DNA of 64,000 nt, taken from positions 1 to 64,000 of the forward strand of contig DATLGH010000073.1 of the NCBI GenBank assembly GCA_035540635.1, in the 5' to 3' direction. Numbering within the stretch: position 1 is the stretch's first letter; each line of letters opens with the position of its first letter. The position numbers were made by a program, and so were the translations under genes. This document shows, one piece after another, positions 8,614 through 16,012 of this stretch. This stretch comes from Egibacteraceae bacterium. Its GTDB lineage: Bacteria; Actinomycetota; Nitriliruptoria; Euzebyales; Egibacteraceae. The notes below the pieces were generated by a model. That model worked only from the letters and a program-made list of their open reading frames with translations, made no database searches and was not told the DNA's origin.

Positions 8614-9426
8614 TCACTGCCGGGCCAGGGACACGCGGGTCCCGCGCGTGGCGCCGAGCGCGGCGGCGGCGTCGCCGCCGTTCACGGCGAGCGCCACGCG
8701 GCCGAAGCTGTCGAGGAGGACGGCGAGCGCCCCCTCCGCCACGTCGGCGAAGGTGCGGGACACCGTCGCGACGGCCGACCGGCGCCCGACAGCGACCGCG
8801 ACCCGGTCCCCGACCCGCAGACCCGCGGCCGCGAGATCGTCACCACTGACGTTCAGCGACGCGTTGCCGAAGCCGTCGACGAGCACGACGACGCCCTCGA
8901 CCCGCCCCGCGTCGCGCCATGGAGCGGGCAGGTCGGGACGCACGAGACCGGCGGGGTCCCGGGGCGGCCCGAGCTCGTCGGGCGCCACACCGCATGCGAG
9001 GTGCGCCGCGGCGGGCGCGAACACGTCCCGGCCGTGGAACGTCGCGGACACCGGCTCCAGCCGGTAGGCGCCCCGGGTGAGCGCCCAGGCGGCGCGCGCC
9101 CCGCCGAGCCGCTCCGCCGCCGGTACGAGGAGCCCGTTGTCGGGCCCGACGAGCAGGTGATCACCGGCGGCGACCGCCACCGCCTCCCGCGTCGTGCCCA
9201 CCCCGGGGTCGACGACGGCGAGGTGCACGCCGGGCGGCAGGTAGCCGGCGCAGTCGGCGAGGGTTAGCGCGCCGGCGACCACGTCGTGGCGCGGGATCCC
9301 GTGACAGAGGTCGATCAACCGGGCATGCGGGGCGATCCGCGCGACGACGGCGCGGCACACGCCGACGAAGGGGTCGCGCAGGCCGTAGTCGGACGTGAAC
9401 GTGATGATGGCTCGGGCGGCAGGCAT
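8614..9426 (-). CDS. SAM hydroxide adenosyltransferase (SAM hydrolase, DUF62)
   Basis: A 270-residue member of the DUF62 family, related to fluorinase and chlorinase but lacking evidence of halide specificity. These enzymes cleave S-adenosyl-L-methionine with water to adenosine and methionine. Motifs visible are TFTSDYGLRDPFVGV at the N-terminus, the DLCHGIPRHD segment, VVDPGVGTTR, and the GPDNGLLVPA loop that contacts the adenosine. Length is typical. The ATG at 9426 lies in a divergent promoter region with the DUF2905 gene. The physiological reason for hydrolysing SAM is unknown for the family as a whole. Confidence 0.92.
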   Translation of the reverse strand: MPAARAIITFTSDYGLRDPFVGVCRAVVARIAPHARLIDLCHGIPRHDVVAGALTLADCAGYLPPGVHLAVVDPGVGTTREAVAVAAGDHLLVGPDNGLLVPAAERLGGARAAWALTRGAYRLEPVSATFHGRDVFAPAAAHLACGVAPDELGPPRDPAGLVRPDLPAPWRDAGRVEGVVVLVDGFGNASLNVSGDDLAAAGLRVGDRVAVAVGRRSAVATVSRTFADVAEGALAVLLDSFGRVALAVNGGDAAAALGATRGTRVSLARQ

Positions 9427-9454
9427 GACAGGCCACTATGCCAGGAGCGGACCC

Positions 9455-9460
9455 TACAAT
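9455..9460 (+). promoter_or_regulatory. -10 element of the DUF2905 gene
   Basis: TACAAT, 9 nt before the ATG at 9470. The predicted transcript has a leader of about 2-3 nt. No Shine-Dalgarno sequence is seen. Confidence 0.5.
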
Positions 9461-9469
9461 CGGGCTGGC

Positions 9470-9691
9470 ATGGACTCCCGCTCGCTCGGACTGCTGATCG
9501 TGGCGCTCGGTGTGGGCGCGGTGATCGTCGGGCTGCTCGTGGCCTCCGGTGGCTTGTCGTGGTTCGGACGACTGCCGGGCGACATCCGCTACGAGACCGA
9601 GCGCACCCGCGTGTTCATCCCGATCACCTCGATGATCCTCGTCTCGGTCCTGCTCACGGTGGTCCTGTCGCTCATCGGCCGCTGGCGCTGA
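9470..9691 (+). CDS. DUF2905 family small membrane protein
   Basis: A 73-residue protein with two hydrophobic helices (about residues 6-26 and 47-70) separated by the conserved loop GRLPGDIRYE, which is diagnostic for DUF2905. The family is widespread in bacteria and its role is unknown. The start ATG at 9470 follows a TACAAT element by 9 nt. It is divergent from the SAM hydrolase gene and separated from the next plus-strand gene by more than 300 nt. Confidence 0.9.
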   Translation: MDSRSLGLLIVALGVGAVIVGLLVASGGLSWFGRLPGDIRYETERTRVFIPITSMILVSVLLTVVLSLIGRWR

Positions 9692-9997
9692 TCCGCTCCC
9701 GCCTGCGGTGCCGCGGCGGAGCGGCCACAACCCTTTCACCCCCGATCGCCCTTGCGCATCCCCCGGTCGCGCCCCGGCGGCTGCGGGGACGCGTGGAGAA
9801 TGCCCGCGACCCCAACGAGGACCGTGATGAAGGCGACGAGGAACCCTGTCCAACATTGTCCCCGCTCGATGCAGGTGGCGAAGGCGGTTGGGCGCCCGGT
9901 ACTGGGCGCTGTGCGCGAGGATAACGGCTCGCAGTGTCGGCGGGCATCCGCAACTTGACGATCCTAAAGGCCCGGGAGCGCTCACGCGACCAGCGGC
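9692..9997. other. Intergenic stretch without a convincing gene
   Basis: About 306 nt between the DUF2905 gene and the small leaderless frame. Several short frames cross it on both strands, but none has a ribosome binding site, leaderless promoter or recognisable protein. GC content is lower and more mixed than in coding DNA. TTGACG at 9955-9960 looks like a -35 box but has no -10 at the right distance. Confidence 0.5.
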
Positions 9998-10003
9998 TAG
10001 CAT
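9998..10003 (+). promoter_or_regulatory. -10 element, leaderless promoter of the Ppm operon
   Basis: TAGCAT followed by exactly 6 nt and ATG at 10010, so transcription would begin on the start codon. This is the promoter expected for the small frame and the coupled mannosyltransferase. Confidence 0.5.
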
Positions 10004-10009
10004 CGCCCG

Positions 10010-10126
10010 ATGCATGATGGAGCCCCTGGAGTGGGCACTCACCGTCTGCTCGAGGCAATCGGATACCGTGCGGGTCTGTTGCTCGACGGGGGCGGGCTGC
10101 CGGGGGACCAGGCGGCCTGTGGGTGA
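10010..10126 (+). CDS. Possible 38-residue leaderless peptide coupled to the Ppm gene
   Basis: A 38-residue frame whose ATG lies 6 nt after a TAGCAT -10 element and whose TGA overlaps the GTG of the mannosyltransferase as GTGA. The two ends of the frame therefore both fit translation signals: leaderless initiation, then coupling. The sequence is soluble, with a Leu-rich middle (HRLLEAIGYRAGLLLD). It may be a translation-coupling leader rather than a functional protein. Not recognised as any family. Confidence 0.4.
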   Translation: MHDGAPGVGTHRLLEAIGYRAGLLLDGGGLPGDQAACG

Positions 10127-10884
10127 GCACCATTCTCGTCGTCCCTACATTCAACGAGCGAGCAACCGTCGAGCGGGTCGTATCAGGGGCGCTCGCAGCT
10201 GACCCGCGCATGCAGGTGCTCGTCGTCGACGACGGGTCACCGGACGGGACGGGGGAGCTCGTCGAGGCGCTGGCCCGGAAGGAGCGGCGCGTCGCGGTAC
10301 TGCACCGGGACGGCAAGCAGGGTCTGGGCTCGGCCTACCGGACGGGGTTTGCCTGGGGTCTGGAGCGCGGGGCGGATGTGCTCTGCGAGATGGACGCTGA
10401 CCTGTCGCATGACCCGGCGGACCTGCCGCGCCTGCTGGCCGCGCTCGACGAGGGTGCGGACGTCGCGATCGGGTCGCGCTACGTCCCCGGCGGCCGTGTG
10501 GAGGGCTGGCCGAGGAGGCGGCTGTGGCTGTCAACCGGGGCGAACCGGTACGTGCGGGCGGCCACCGGTCTGCCGGTGCGTGACGCCACGGCCGGCTTCC
10601 GCGCCTACCGGCGCGCGGTGGTGGAAGCCATCGATCTCGACACCGTGAAGTCGGAGGGCTACGCCTTCCAGATCGAGATGACCCTCCGTGCCTGGCGGGC
10701 GGGCTTCACCGTCGTCGAGGTGCCGATCACCTTCCGGGAGCGCACCGAGGGTGCGAGCAAGATCAGCCGGGCGATCATCCTCGAGGCGTTGTGGCGGGTG
10801 GCGGCATGGGGGTGGCAGAACCGCGTCGCGCAGCCCCTGCGCCGCCTCGGGAACCGCCGGCCCGTCGATCCCGAGCGGCGGTGA
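10123..10884 (+). CDS. Polyprenol monophosphomannose synthase-like glycosyltransferase (GT2)
   Basis: A 253-residue GT2 enzyme of the dolichol/polyprenol-phosphate mannose synthase type, which transfers mannose from GDP-mannose to a polyprenyl phosphate at the inner membrane face. Motifs are VVPTFNERATVE at the N-terminus, the VVDDGSPDGTGE nucleotide-binding segment, the metal-binding EMDADLSHDP, and a C-terminal FRERTEGASKISRAI block typical of DPM1 enzymes. No membrane anchor is present, as in soluble actinobacterial Ppm1 domains. The GTG start overlaps the stop of the small upstream frame. In actinobacteria the product feeds mannosylated glycolipids and protein O-mannosylation. Confidence 0.9.
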   Translation: MSTILVVPTFNERATVERVVSGALAADPRMQVLVVDDGSPDGTGELVEALARKERRVAVLHRDGKQGLGSAYRTGFAWGLERGADVLCEMDADLSHDPADLPRLLAALDEGADVAIGSRYVPGGRVEGWPRRRLWLSTGANRYVRAATGLPVRDATAGFRAYRRAVVEAIDLDTVKSEGYAFQIEMTLRAWRAGFTVVEVPITFRERTEGASKISRAIILEALWRVAAWGWQNRVAQPLRRLGNRRPVDPERR

Positions 10885-10888
10885 CCGG

Positions 10889-10910
10889 ACCGCCTGCTCG
10901 GTCAGGCGGT
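10889..10910. terminator. Hairpin between convergent genes
   Basis: An 8-bp perfect inverted repeat (ACCGCCTG / CAGGCGGT) with a 6-nt loop, spanning the stop codon of the lasso ABC transporter and lying 5 nt past the mannosyltransferase stop. No T tract follows on either side, so it may act with Rho or only as a weak bidirectional terminator. Confidence 0.4.
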
Positions 10911-12737
10911 GCGGGAGGGTGCGCTCGGCAGGGGCGCGCTGCCGTCGAGCCAGCCCGCGGCCAGGCTGCGGTAGTAGGCGCTGGTGTCGAGCAGCTCGTC
11001 GTGGCTGCCGGCGGCGACGACCTCGCCGCGGTCGAGCACGATCACCCGGTCGGCGGCGCGGACCGTCGAGTAGCGGTGGGCGATGACGAGCAGGGCGCAC
11101 TCGTCGGCGACCTGGTCGAGGGTGGCGGCAAGCGCCGCCTCGTTGACGGGGTCCAGCTGGGAGGTCGGCTCGTCGAGCAGCAGCAGGCCGGGGCGGCTGA
11201 GCAGCGAGCGGGCGATCGCCAGCCGCTGGCGCTCGCCGCCGGACAGCATCATGCCGTGCTCGCCGACGGGGGTGTCCAGGCCGCGTGGCAGCCGGTCGAG
11301 GACCTCGGTGAGGTTGGCGAGCGCCACGACCCGCTCGACCTTGCCCTCATCGGCGTCGGGGACCGTGTATAGGAGGTTGTCGCGCAGCGTGCCGTGCAGG
11401 ATCGGGCAGTGCTGCTCGACGAAACCGATCCGCGCGCGGTGTTCGGCGCGGTCGATGTCCCGCACGTCGGTGCCGGCGAAGAGGATCTCGCCCCGGTCGG
11501 GGTCGTAGAAGCGCTCGGCGAGGGCGAAGATCGTGGACTTGCCCGCGCCGGACGGGCCGACGAGGGCGATGTGGCTGCGCTCGGGCACCGCGAAGGACAC
11601 ACCCCGCAGGACCGCCCGCCCCGGCTCGTAGCCGAACCACACGTCGCGGAACTCCAGTACGGGGGCGGCCCCGGGGTTCGGGCGGGCACCTGGCGGCAGG
11701 CCGGCTACCCGCACGGGACGCGACCGGGCGGCAAGGACGGCCGATGTTGCGCTGCCGGGCTCCGGCGGCAGGTCGAGGATCTCGTTGATGCGATGCAGCG
11801 CCCCGGTGCCCTGCTGGATCGCGCTCACGGCCATGAACAGCGCCCCGATCGGCACCGCGAGGTAGGTCATGTAGAGCAGAAAGGCGACGAGGTCGGCCAC
11901 TGACGTGGCGCCGGTCGTCACCCGCATGCCGCCGACGAGCAGCACCGCGAGAAAGGATCCACTCACGGCGAGCTCGCTCGCCGGTCCGACGACCGCGTCG
12001 AGCTTCGCCAAGCGCACACCTTGCGCGTAGGCGGCACGCGCCCGCCCGCCGATGCGCTCCGTCTCCCGCTGCTCGGCCTGGCTGGCCCTGATGGTGCGGA
12101 CGGCGCTGAGCGCGCGCTCGAGGTCGGCTGTCATCTCCCCGGTGGCCTGCTGGGTGCGCAGGGACGAGCTCCGAATTCCGCGCAGGACCGACAGCACGAT
12201 CGTGCCGCCGACCACGATGAGCGTCGCGACGATGAGGAAGAGCGCCCAGTCCAGCCAGATCATGAAGGCGACGGCGCCGAGCACGCCGATGCCCCCGGCG
12301 ACGACGTCGGTGAACCCCTCGGCGATGACCCGCCGGAGGGCGGCCGTGTCGGTCCCGGCCCGCGAGATGAGGTCGCCGATGCGGTAGCGGTCGTACGCGG
12401 GCATGTGCAACCGCAGGAGGTGACCGATGAGGTTGAGCCGCAGGCCGACGACGATGCCCTCGCTTGTGCGTGCGAGCAGGTAGCGCGTCGCGGCCTGGAG
12501 CAGGGCCTGGCCGGCGAACAGCACCACGAGCAGCCCGACGAGGCCCCAGAGGATCGGCCCCGTGCCGGCTGCGTCGATCAGCCGTTTTACGACGAGCGGC
12601 TGGACGAGGCTGAGCGCCGAGGCGGCCACCGTGAGCACCACGCCGGCGGCCACCCACCGTCCGTGGCCCCGGACGACGGTGAGGATGTCGCGCCAGCCGA
12701 CGTCGTTCTCGACCGGCGTGACCGGCTCCGCCGTCAC
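10902..12737 (-). CDS. Lasso peptide ABC exporter (permease-ATPase fusion)
   Basis: A 611-residue ABC transporter half-size unit with about six membrane helices (residues 30-310) and a C-terminal ATPase. Walker A is GPSGAGKST, the signature is LSGGERQRLAIARSLL, and Walker B is LLLLDEP followed by the H-loop (IAHRYST). It lacks a C39 peptidase domain, as expected because leader removal is done by B2. As the last gene of a precursor-cyclase-B1-B2 operon it is the lasso D component, which exports the mature peptide and often gives the producer immunity. The GTG at 12737 lies 45 nt after the B2 stop. Confidence 0.93.
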   Translation of the reverse strand: MTAEPVTPVENDVGWRDILTVVRGHGRWVAAGVVLTVAASALSLVQPLVVKRLIDAAGTGPILWGLVGLLVVLFAGQALLQAATRYLLARTSEGIVVGLRLNLIGHLLRLHMPAYDRYRIGDLISRAGTDTAALRRVIAEGFTDVVAGGIGVLGAVAFMIWLDWALFLIVATLIVVGGTIVLSVLRGIRSSSLRTQQATGEMTADLERALSAVRTIRASQAEQRETERIGGRARAAYAQGVRLAKLDAVVGPASELAVSGSFLAVLLVGGMRVTTGATSVADLVAFLLYMTYLAVPIGALFMAVSAIQQGTGALHRINEILDLPPEPGSATSAVLAARSRPVRVAGLPPGARPNPGAAPVLEFRDVWFGYEPGRAVLRGVSFAVPERSHIALVGPSGAGKSTIFALAERFYDPDRGEILFAGTDVRDIDRAEHRARIGFVEQHCPILHGTLRDNLLYTVPDADEGKVERVVALANLTEVLDRLPRGLDTPVGEHGMMLSGGERQRLAIARSLLSRPGLLLLDEPTSQLDPVNEAALAATLDQVADECALLVIAHRYSTVRAADRVIVLDRGEVVAAGSHDELLDTSAYYRSLAAGWLDGSAPLPSAPSRTA

Positions 12738-12782
12738 GGTCGCACCTTCAGCACGTTCGACGCCACGGCGAGCGTCCCTCCG

Positions 12783-13199
12783 CTAGGCCACGGTGAAGAA
12801 GGTGCGGAAGTAGTCGGCGGGGTAGTCCTCCCCCACCGGCGTTCCGTCGACCTCCACCCATGCGTGCGCACCGAAGGGCGGCAGACGGCGCGCACCGACG
12901 CACCAGGCGGGCCACTGGCCGCGGAGCCGGCAGAGCAGCACCGTCGCGAGCGATCGGGGCAGGCACCCCTGGGGACCCGCGCACGCGAGGCTCACCACCG
13001 TCACCGTGTCGCGCGCCGCCTTCGCCTCCTCCAACCTCGCGGGCCGGGCCCCGCGGCGGATCCACCCGAGCACCCTGCGGATCCGGTGCGGGGACTGGGT
13101 GGCGAGCAGGCGGGCCACACCCACGACCACGCGGGTGAGCAGCCGTCGCGGGAGCGGCACGGCGCGGGGATCGTAGAGGAGAGCCTCCTGCATGCTCAC
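12783..13199 (-). CDS. Lasso peptide biosynthesis B2 protein (leader peptidase)
   Basis: A 138-residue transglutaminase-like cysteine protease of the lasso B2 family, which cuts the leader from the precursor. The catalytic Cys is in GCLPRSLATVLLCRL, the His in GAHAWVEVDG, and the Asp in the following PVGEDYP, in the expected order and spacing. Length is typical for a stand-alone B2. It starts at a GTG with an AGGAGG ribosome binding site 7 nt upstream. Its neighbours are B1 (36 nt upstream) and the exporter. Confidence 0.93.
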   Translation of the reverse strand: MSMQEALLYDPRAVPLPRRLLTRVVVGVARLLATQSPHRIRRVLGWIRRGARPARLEEAKAARDTVTVVSLACAGPQGCLPRSLATVLLCRLRGQWPAWCVGARRLPPFGAHAWVEVDGTPVGEDYPADYFRTFFTVA

Positions 13200-13235
13200 G
13201 GGCGTCCTCCTAGAGGGCGTCGGGTTGTCGGCGGC

Positions 13236-13493
13236 CTACTGCTCGATGAGCCCGGCGGAACGGAGGTTCTCCACGAGCTCCTCGACGTCGAGGCACGCGC
13301 TGTCGAGGTCGACCGCGTACTCCTCGACGAGCGCTCGGGCCGCCTGGTCGGCCGTGCCCCCCTCGAGCAGCACACGCAGGACCAGGGCACCGGTCGGGTT
13401 CAGGTTCCAGTACTGCCCGCGGCGCTCGTCGAGCAGCGCCGTGCCGTAGTCGACCTCCGCCGTCGAGATGCCGTCACGCAGCTTCAGTGGCAT
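13236..13493 (-). CDS. Lasso peptide B1 protein (PqqD-like leader recognition element)
   Basis: An 85-residue PqqD-type RiPP recognition element. It folds as a winged helix and binds the leader of the precursor, presenting it to B2 and the cyclase. Family features are the LRDGIS start, the LLDERRGQYWNLNPTGALVL strand-helix segment and the C-terminal LVENLRSAGLI helix. The ATG at 13493 has GAGGAGA upstream and overlaps the end of the cyclase gene by 20 nt. B1 and B2 are separate genes, the usual arrangement in actinobacteria. Confidence 0.93.
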   Translation of the reverse strand: MPLKLRDGISTAEVDYGTALLDERRGQYWNLNPTGALVLRVLLEGGTADQAARALVEEYAVDLDSACLDVEELVENLRSAGLIEQ

Positions 13494-15336
13494 TGCTGTC
13501 TCCTCTTGCCGGCAGTGGCTTGTCTTCGAGGGCGCGCAGCCAAACCTCGCTGGCCACCGTCTGGTAGGGCGTGTCGAACTGCAGGCTAGGTCCGAGGGGG
13601 CGGCTCAACACCTCCCGCAGCGCCCCGGCGTCGACGAGGCCGAGCCGGGCTAGACGGGAGTCCTCCCAGAGCTCGAGCAGCCCGGCACGGTGCTCTCGTA
13701 GCCCGGCCTCCACCTCGTGCGAGCCCTCGTCCTTCGTCTGACGGGTGAGGCTCTCCGCCGGCACGATGCCGCGCATGGCCTCGATGATGAGCGGCTTGTA
13801 CCGCCACGGCGTGACCCGGTCCTGTGGTCGAACCGCCAGGCCCGCCTCGACCACCCGGTCGTCGTAGTAGGGAGCAGCCAGGGAGAACCCCAGCCGGTCG
13901 GCAACCTGCGCGAGCTGGCGGACCATGCGTGACGTCGCCCGCATCGCTTCCAGCTCGACGTGCTGGCCCCGCCGGTCTGACAGCGGCTCGACGTTCTGCG
14001 CGGCCTCCCGGATGAGCTCGCGCACCGCCTCGACCGCGCCTGGTGTGGCCCACGGCGGCATGCGGGCGGGCCGGCCCCAGTCCATCGAGGGGATGTCGAT
14101 GGCCGGGGCAGGCGCCGTGAGGTTGTCCGCGACGTCGCGCAGCCACGTGCGGTAGTCGCGGCGATCGGCGAGCTGGCGCAGCGCTTCCCGATACGACCAC
14201 CGCCGCTGGACGGCGAACCCCCGGGCGTTGCGCAGCGCGATCCTCGGGTGGCTGCGGAACAGTCCGTGGAGGTGCGCAGGCGAGCCTGCGAGCAGCTCGT
14301 CGCCGCCGAAGCCGGTGAGATGCAGCCGAGAGCCCCGCTGCGCCGTCGGCCGTGCGATCGCCAGCCACCGGGTGAGGCAGACCGCCGCTGCGGAGGGCTC
14401 GTCGAGGACGTCGTCGGTGTGGAGCAGGCCGTCGTAGACCATCGGCAGGGCGTCCCCGGCGATGACGTGGTGCTCGACGGCTCCGAGGGCCGCAACGGTG
14501 CGTCGGGCCCAGGACACGTCCTGGCCGAGTGGGTCGCCGCCGTCGGCCGTGTACGCAACGATCGGGCCACCGCGCCGCGCGGCCAGGCAGCACAGCGCGG
14601 TCGAGTCGAGTCCGCCGAGGTCAGCGCTCACCAGGTCGCGCCCGGTGAGGCGTGCGTCGACCGCTGCCCACAGCGCCTCCCGCAGCGCGGCGGCGCCCTC
14701 CGCCAGCGGCAGCGCCGGCTCAGGAGGCGACCACCACCGCACCGGCCTGCCCGAGCCCTCGCCGTCGAGCAGGAGGTAGTCGGCGCCCATGAGCACGCTG
14801 ACCCCGCGCCAGACGGGCTGACCCGCAAGCGGGTAGATCGCGGAGGAGTCCAGGAGATTGGCGGCAAGACGCCGCTCGTCGAAAGGCGCGTCGATGAGTC
14901 GGGCGAGAACGTCAGCCCGATCGGCGGCAACCGTTGTTCCCTCGACCCGCGCGTGGAACACCGGGCGCAGTCCCGTCACCGAGCCCTGCACCCGCACCCG
15001 CCCGTCGACCGACGCAAGAAGGTGGAAGCTGCCCGCGAGTGAGCTGGCGACGCGATCGAGCCCCGCAACGCTCGTGACACGCCCAGCTGTTGCGCCGAGT
15101 TGCTCGGCGGCGACCGCGTGCTGCCCGACCAACGCAATCTTCACCCGGCCGGCCTCGCCGACGACCAGGGTCTCGGGGTCCCAGCGGCCGAGCAGCCAGG
15201 GCCGACCGGATGGGTGGTTGACGACCTGCGCCGCCTGCGGACGGAGTGCCGTGGCCACCCGCGTGGCCGCTTCGCAATCAGGAAGCACAACGAACCAGGA
15301 CCGAACTCCACGCAGCGAGAGGAACGTCGTCATCAT
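13474..15336 (-). CDS. Lasso peptide macrolactam synthetase (asparagine synthetase homologue)
   Basis: A 620-residue cyclase of the asparagine synthetase B type. It adenylates the acidic side chain in the core (here predicted Glu8) with ATP and forms the isopeptide bond to the new N-terminus. The N-terminal 200 residues resemble a glutaminase fold but lack Cys2 at the amino-terminus, as lasso cyclases do. The synthetase half carries the ATP pyrophosphatase loop as LGGLDSTALCC (about residue 240; SGG is replaced by LGG) and the HLTGFGGDELL motif. It starts at one of two adjacent ATG codons after GGGAAGG. The only gene upstream in the operon is the precursor, with a hairpin between. Confidence 0.94.
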   Translation of the reverse strand: MMTTFLSLRGVRSWFVVLPDCEAATRVATALRPQAAQVVNHPSGRPWLLGRWDPETLVVGEAGRVKIALVGQHAVAAEQLGATAGRVTSVAGLDRVASSLAGSFHLLASVDGRVRVQGSVTGLRPVFHARVEGTTVAADRADVLARLIDAPFDERRLAANLLDSSAIYPLAGQPVWRGVSVLMGADYLLLDGEGSGRPVRWWSPPEPALPLAEGAAALREALWAAVDARLTGRDLVSADLGGLDSTALCCLAARRGGPIVAYTADGGDPLGQDVSWARRTVAALGAVEHHVIAGDALPMVYDGLLHTDDVLDEPSAAAVCLTRWLAIARPTAQRGSRLHLTGFGGDELLAGSPAHLHGLFRSHPRIALRNARGFAVQRRWSYREALRQLADRRDYRTWLRDVADNLTAPAPAIDIPSMDWGRPARMPPWATPGAVEAVRELIREAAQNVEPLSDRRGQHVELEAMRATSRMVRQLAQVADRLGFSLAAPYYDDRVVEAGLAVRPQDRVTPWRYKPLIIEAMRGIVPAESLTRQTKDEGSHEVEAGLREHRAGLLELWEDSRLARLGLVDAGALREVLSRPLGPSLQFDTPYQTVASEVWLRALEDKPLPARGDSNATEAA

Positions 15337-15376
15337 GGCCTTCCCGATAACCCGCGCATCCTCGCAGAGGAGAAAA

Positions 15377-15422
15377 CCGGGCGGCGAAAAGCAGCTACAT
15401 CTATCTGCTTTTCACCACCCGG
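15377..15422 (-). terminator. Hairpin with T tract between lasso precursor and cyclase
   Basis: An 18-bp stem with two mismatches (left arm 15377-15394, right arm 15405-15422) and a 10-nt loop. On the minus strand it is followed by TTTTCTCC. It lies after the precursor stop and 41 nt before the cyclase start, so it looks like a partial terminator that would make precursor mRNA more abundant than biosynthetic mRNA. Confidence 0.7.
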
Positions 15423-15488
15423 GGTGAGTCCTCTACTGACCGCGCAGGAACGTCGCCGCCCGCGGCGGTCAGGTCTGAAACGCGATCG

Positions 15489-15599
15489 TCAGAGGCTGAA
15501 CCGAAGCGGAATGACGCGCTCGGGCCCCCGGTTCGTGCCCAGGCCCGTGATCTTGAAGGAGCCGGCAGGGGTCAGGGTAGGACGTTCGTAGGTGCGCAT
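15489..15599 (-). CDS. Lasso peptide precursor
   Basis: A 36-residue precursor peptide. The leader holds the actinobacterial lasso pattern: Tyr4, Pro7, Leu9, Gly13, Phe15 and Thr18 (YxxPxLxxxGxFxxT), which B1 recognises. Thr18 in the position two before the cut predicts cleavage after Gly19, leaving a 17-residue core LGTNRGPERVIPLRFSL. Ring closure would be Leu1 amine to Glu8 side chain (8-residue ring), with a 9-residue tail containing bulky Arg and Phe as possible steric locks. Cutting after Thr18 instead would give a Gly1-Glu9 ring. The ATG at 15599 has a clear AGGGGAG ribosome binding site 8 nt upstream. Confidence 0.9.
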   Translation of the reverse strand: MRTYERPTLTPAGSFKITGLGTNRGPERVIPLRFSL

Positions 15600-15633
15600 T
15601 TCTGCATCTCCCCTTCTGTCGGTGTCTCGGGTA

Positions 15634-15654
15634 ACGGGGGAGGCTATCCCCCGT
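15634..15654. repeat. Inverted repeat in the lasso operon leader
   Basis: Perfect 8-bp arms (ACGGGGGA / TCCCCCGT) with a 5-nt spacer, about 35 nt before the precursor start on the minus strand. It could be an operator or a 5' UTR hairpin. No regulator gene in the window can be assigned to it. Confidence 0.45.
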
Positions 15655-15853
15655 CCATGGGACCCTTTCTTTTCCGCAGGAGGACGGCCTAAACCCATGA
15701 CAAATAGCAGGAATGGCCTCGAAAGAGGGACGTACCCGACTGCTTTTCATGGCCCAGCGGTTCGAAGGTGGGGGAAGAGGGCTGACTGATGCGTCCTCGC
15801 CCGCGGCGGACAAACCAGACGCTCACCAAGGAGCTTCACTGCCCATAGCCTCT

Positions 15854-15955
15854 TCAGGAGAACGGGTCGCGGACGGTGATGGGACCGGCCGCGAACAGTC
15901 GCAGCCGCTGCAGCGCCTGAAAGGCCGACAGGCCGCGGGCTTCCATCGTCCGCAT
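15854..15955 (-). CDS. Possible 33-residue small protein upstream of the lasso operon
   Basis: A short ATG frame with very high GC3 and an amphipathic Arg/Leu/Ala composition (SAFQALQRLRLFAAG). It lies in the otherwise gene-free 413-nt stretch between the beta-propeller gene and the lasso precursor, in the same frame as the propeller gene and 57 nt past its stop. No ribosome binding site is obvious. It could be a small protein, a remnant of a longer C-terminus or chance. The rest of the stretch (15600-15853 and 15956-16012) shows only the inverted repeat at 15634-15654 and the precursor ribosome binding site. Confidence 0.3.
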   Translation of the reverse strand: MRTMEARGLSAFQALQRLRLFAAGPITVRDPFS

Positions 15956-16012
15956 GTGGGCGAGTGGGACAGCCCGAGGGACACATTGCTGCCTCCGGCG
16001 GTGCCAGGACCT

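Noticed and set aside
8614-9426. Fluorinase/chlorinase assignment for the DUF62 protein
   Set aside because: Nothing in the readable motifs indicates halide use; the SAM hydrolase subgroup is far commoner and the context has no halogenation genes.
9751-9958. Short frames between the DUF2905 gene and the Ppm operon as genes
   Set aside because: None has translation signals or a believable protein sequence.
15489-15698. Longer 69-residue version of the lasso precursor
   Set aside because: The internal ATG at 15599 has a perfect ribosome binding site, and the lasso leader pattern starts right there; the extra N-terminus lacks leader features.
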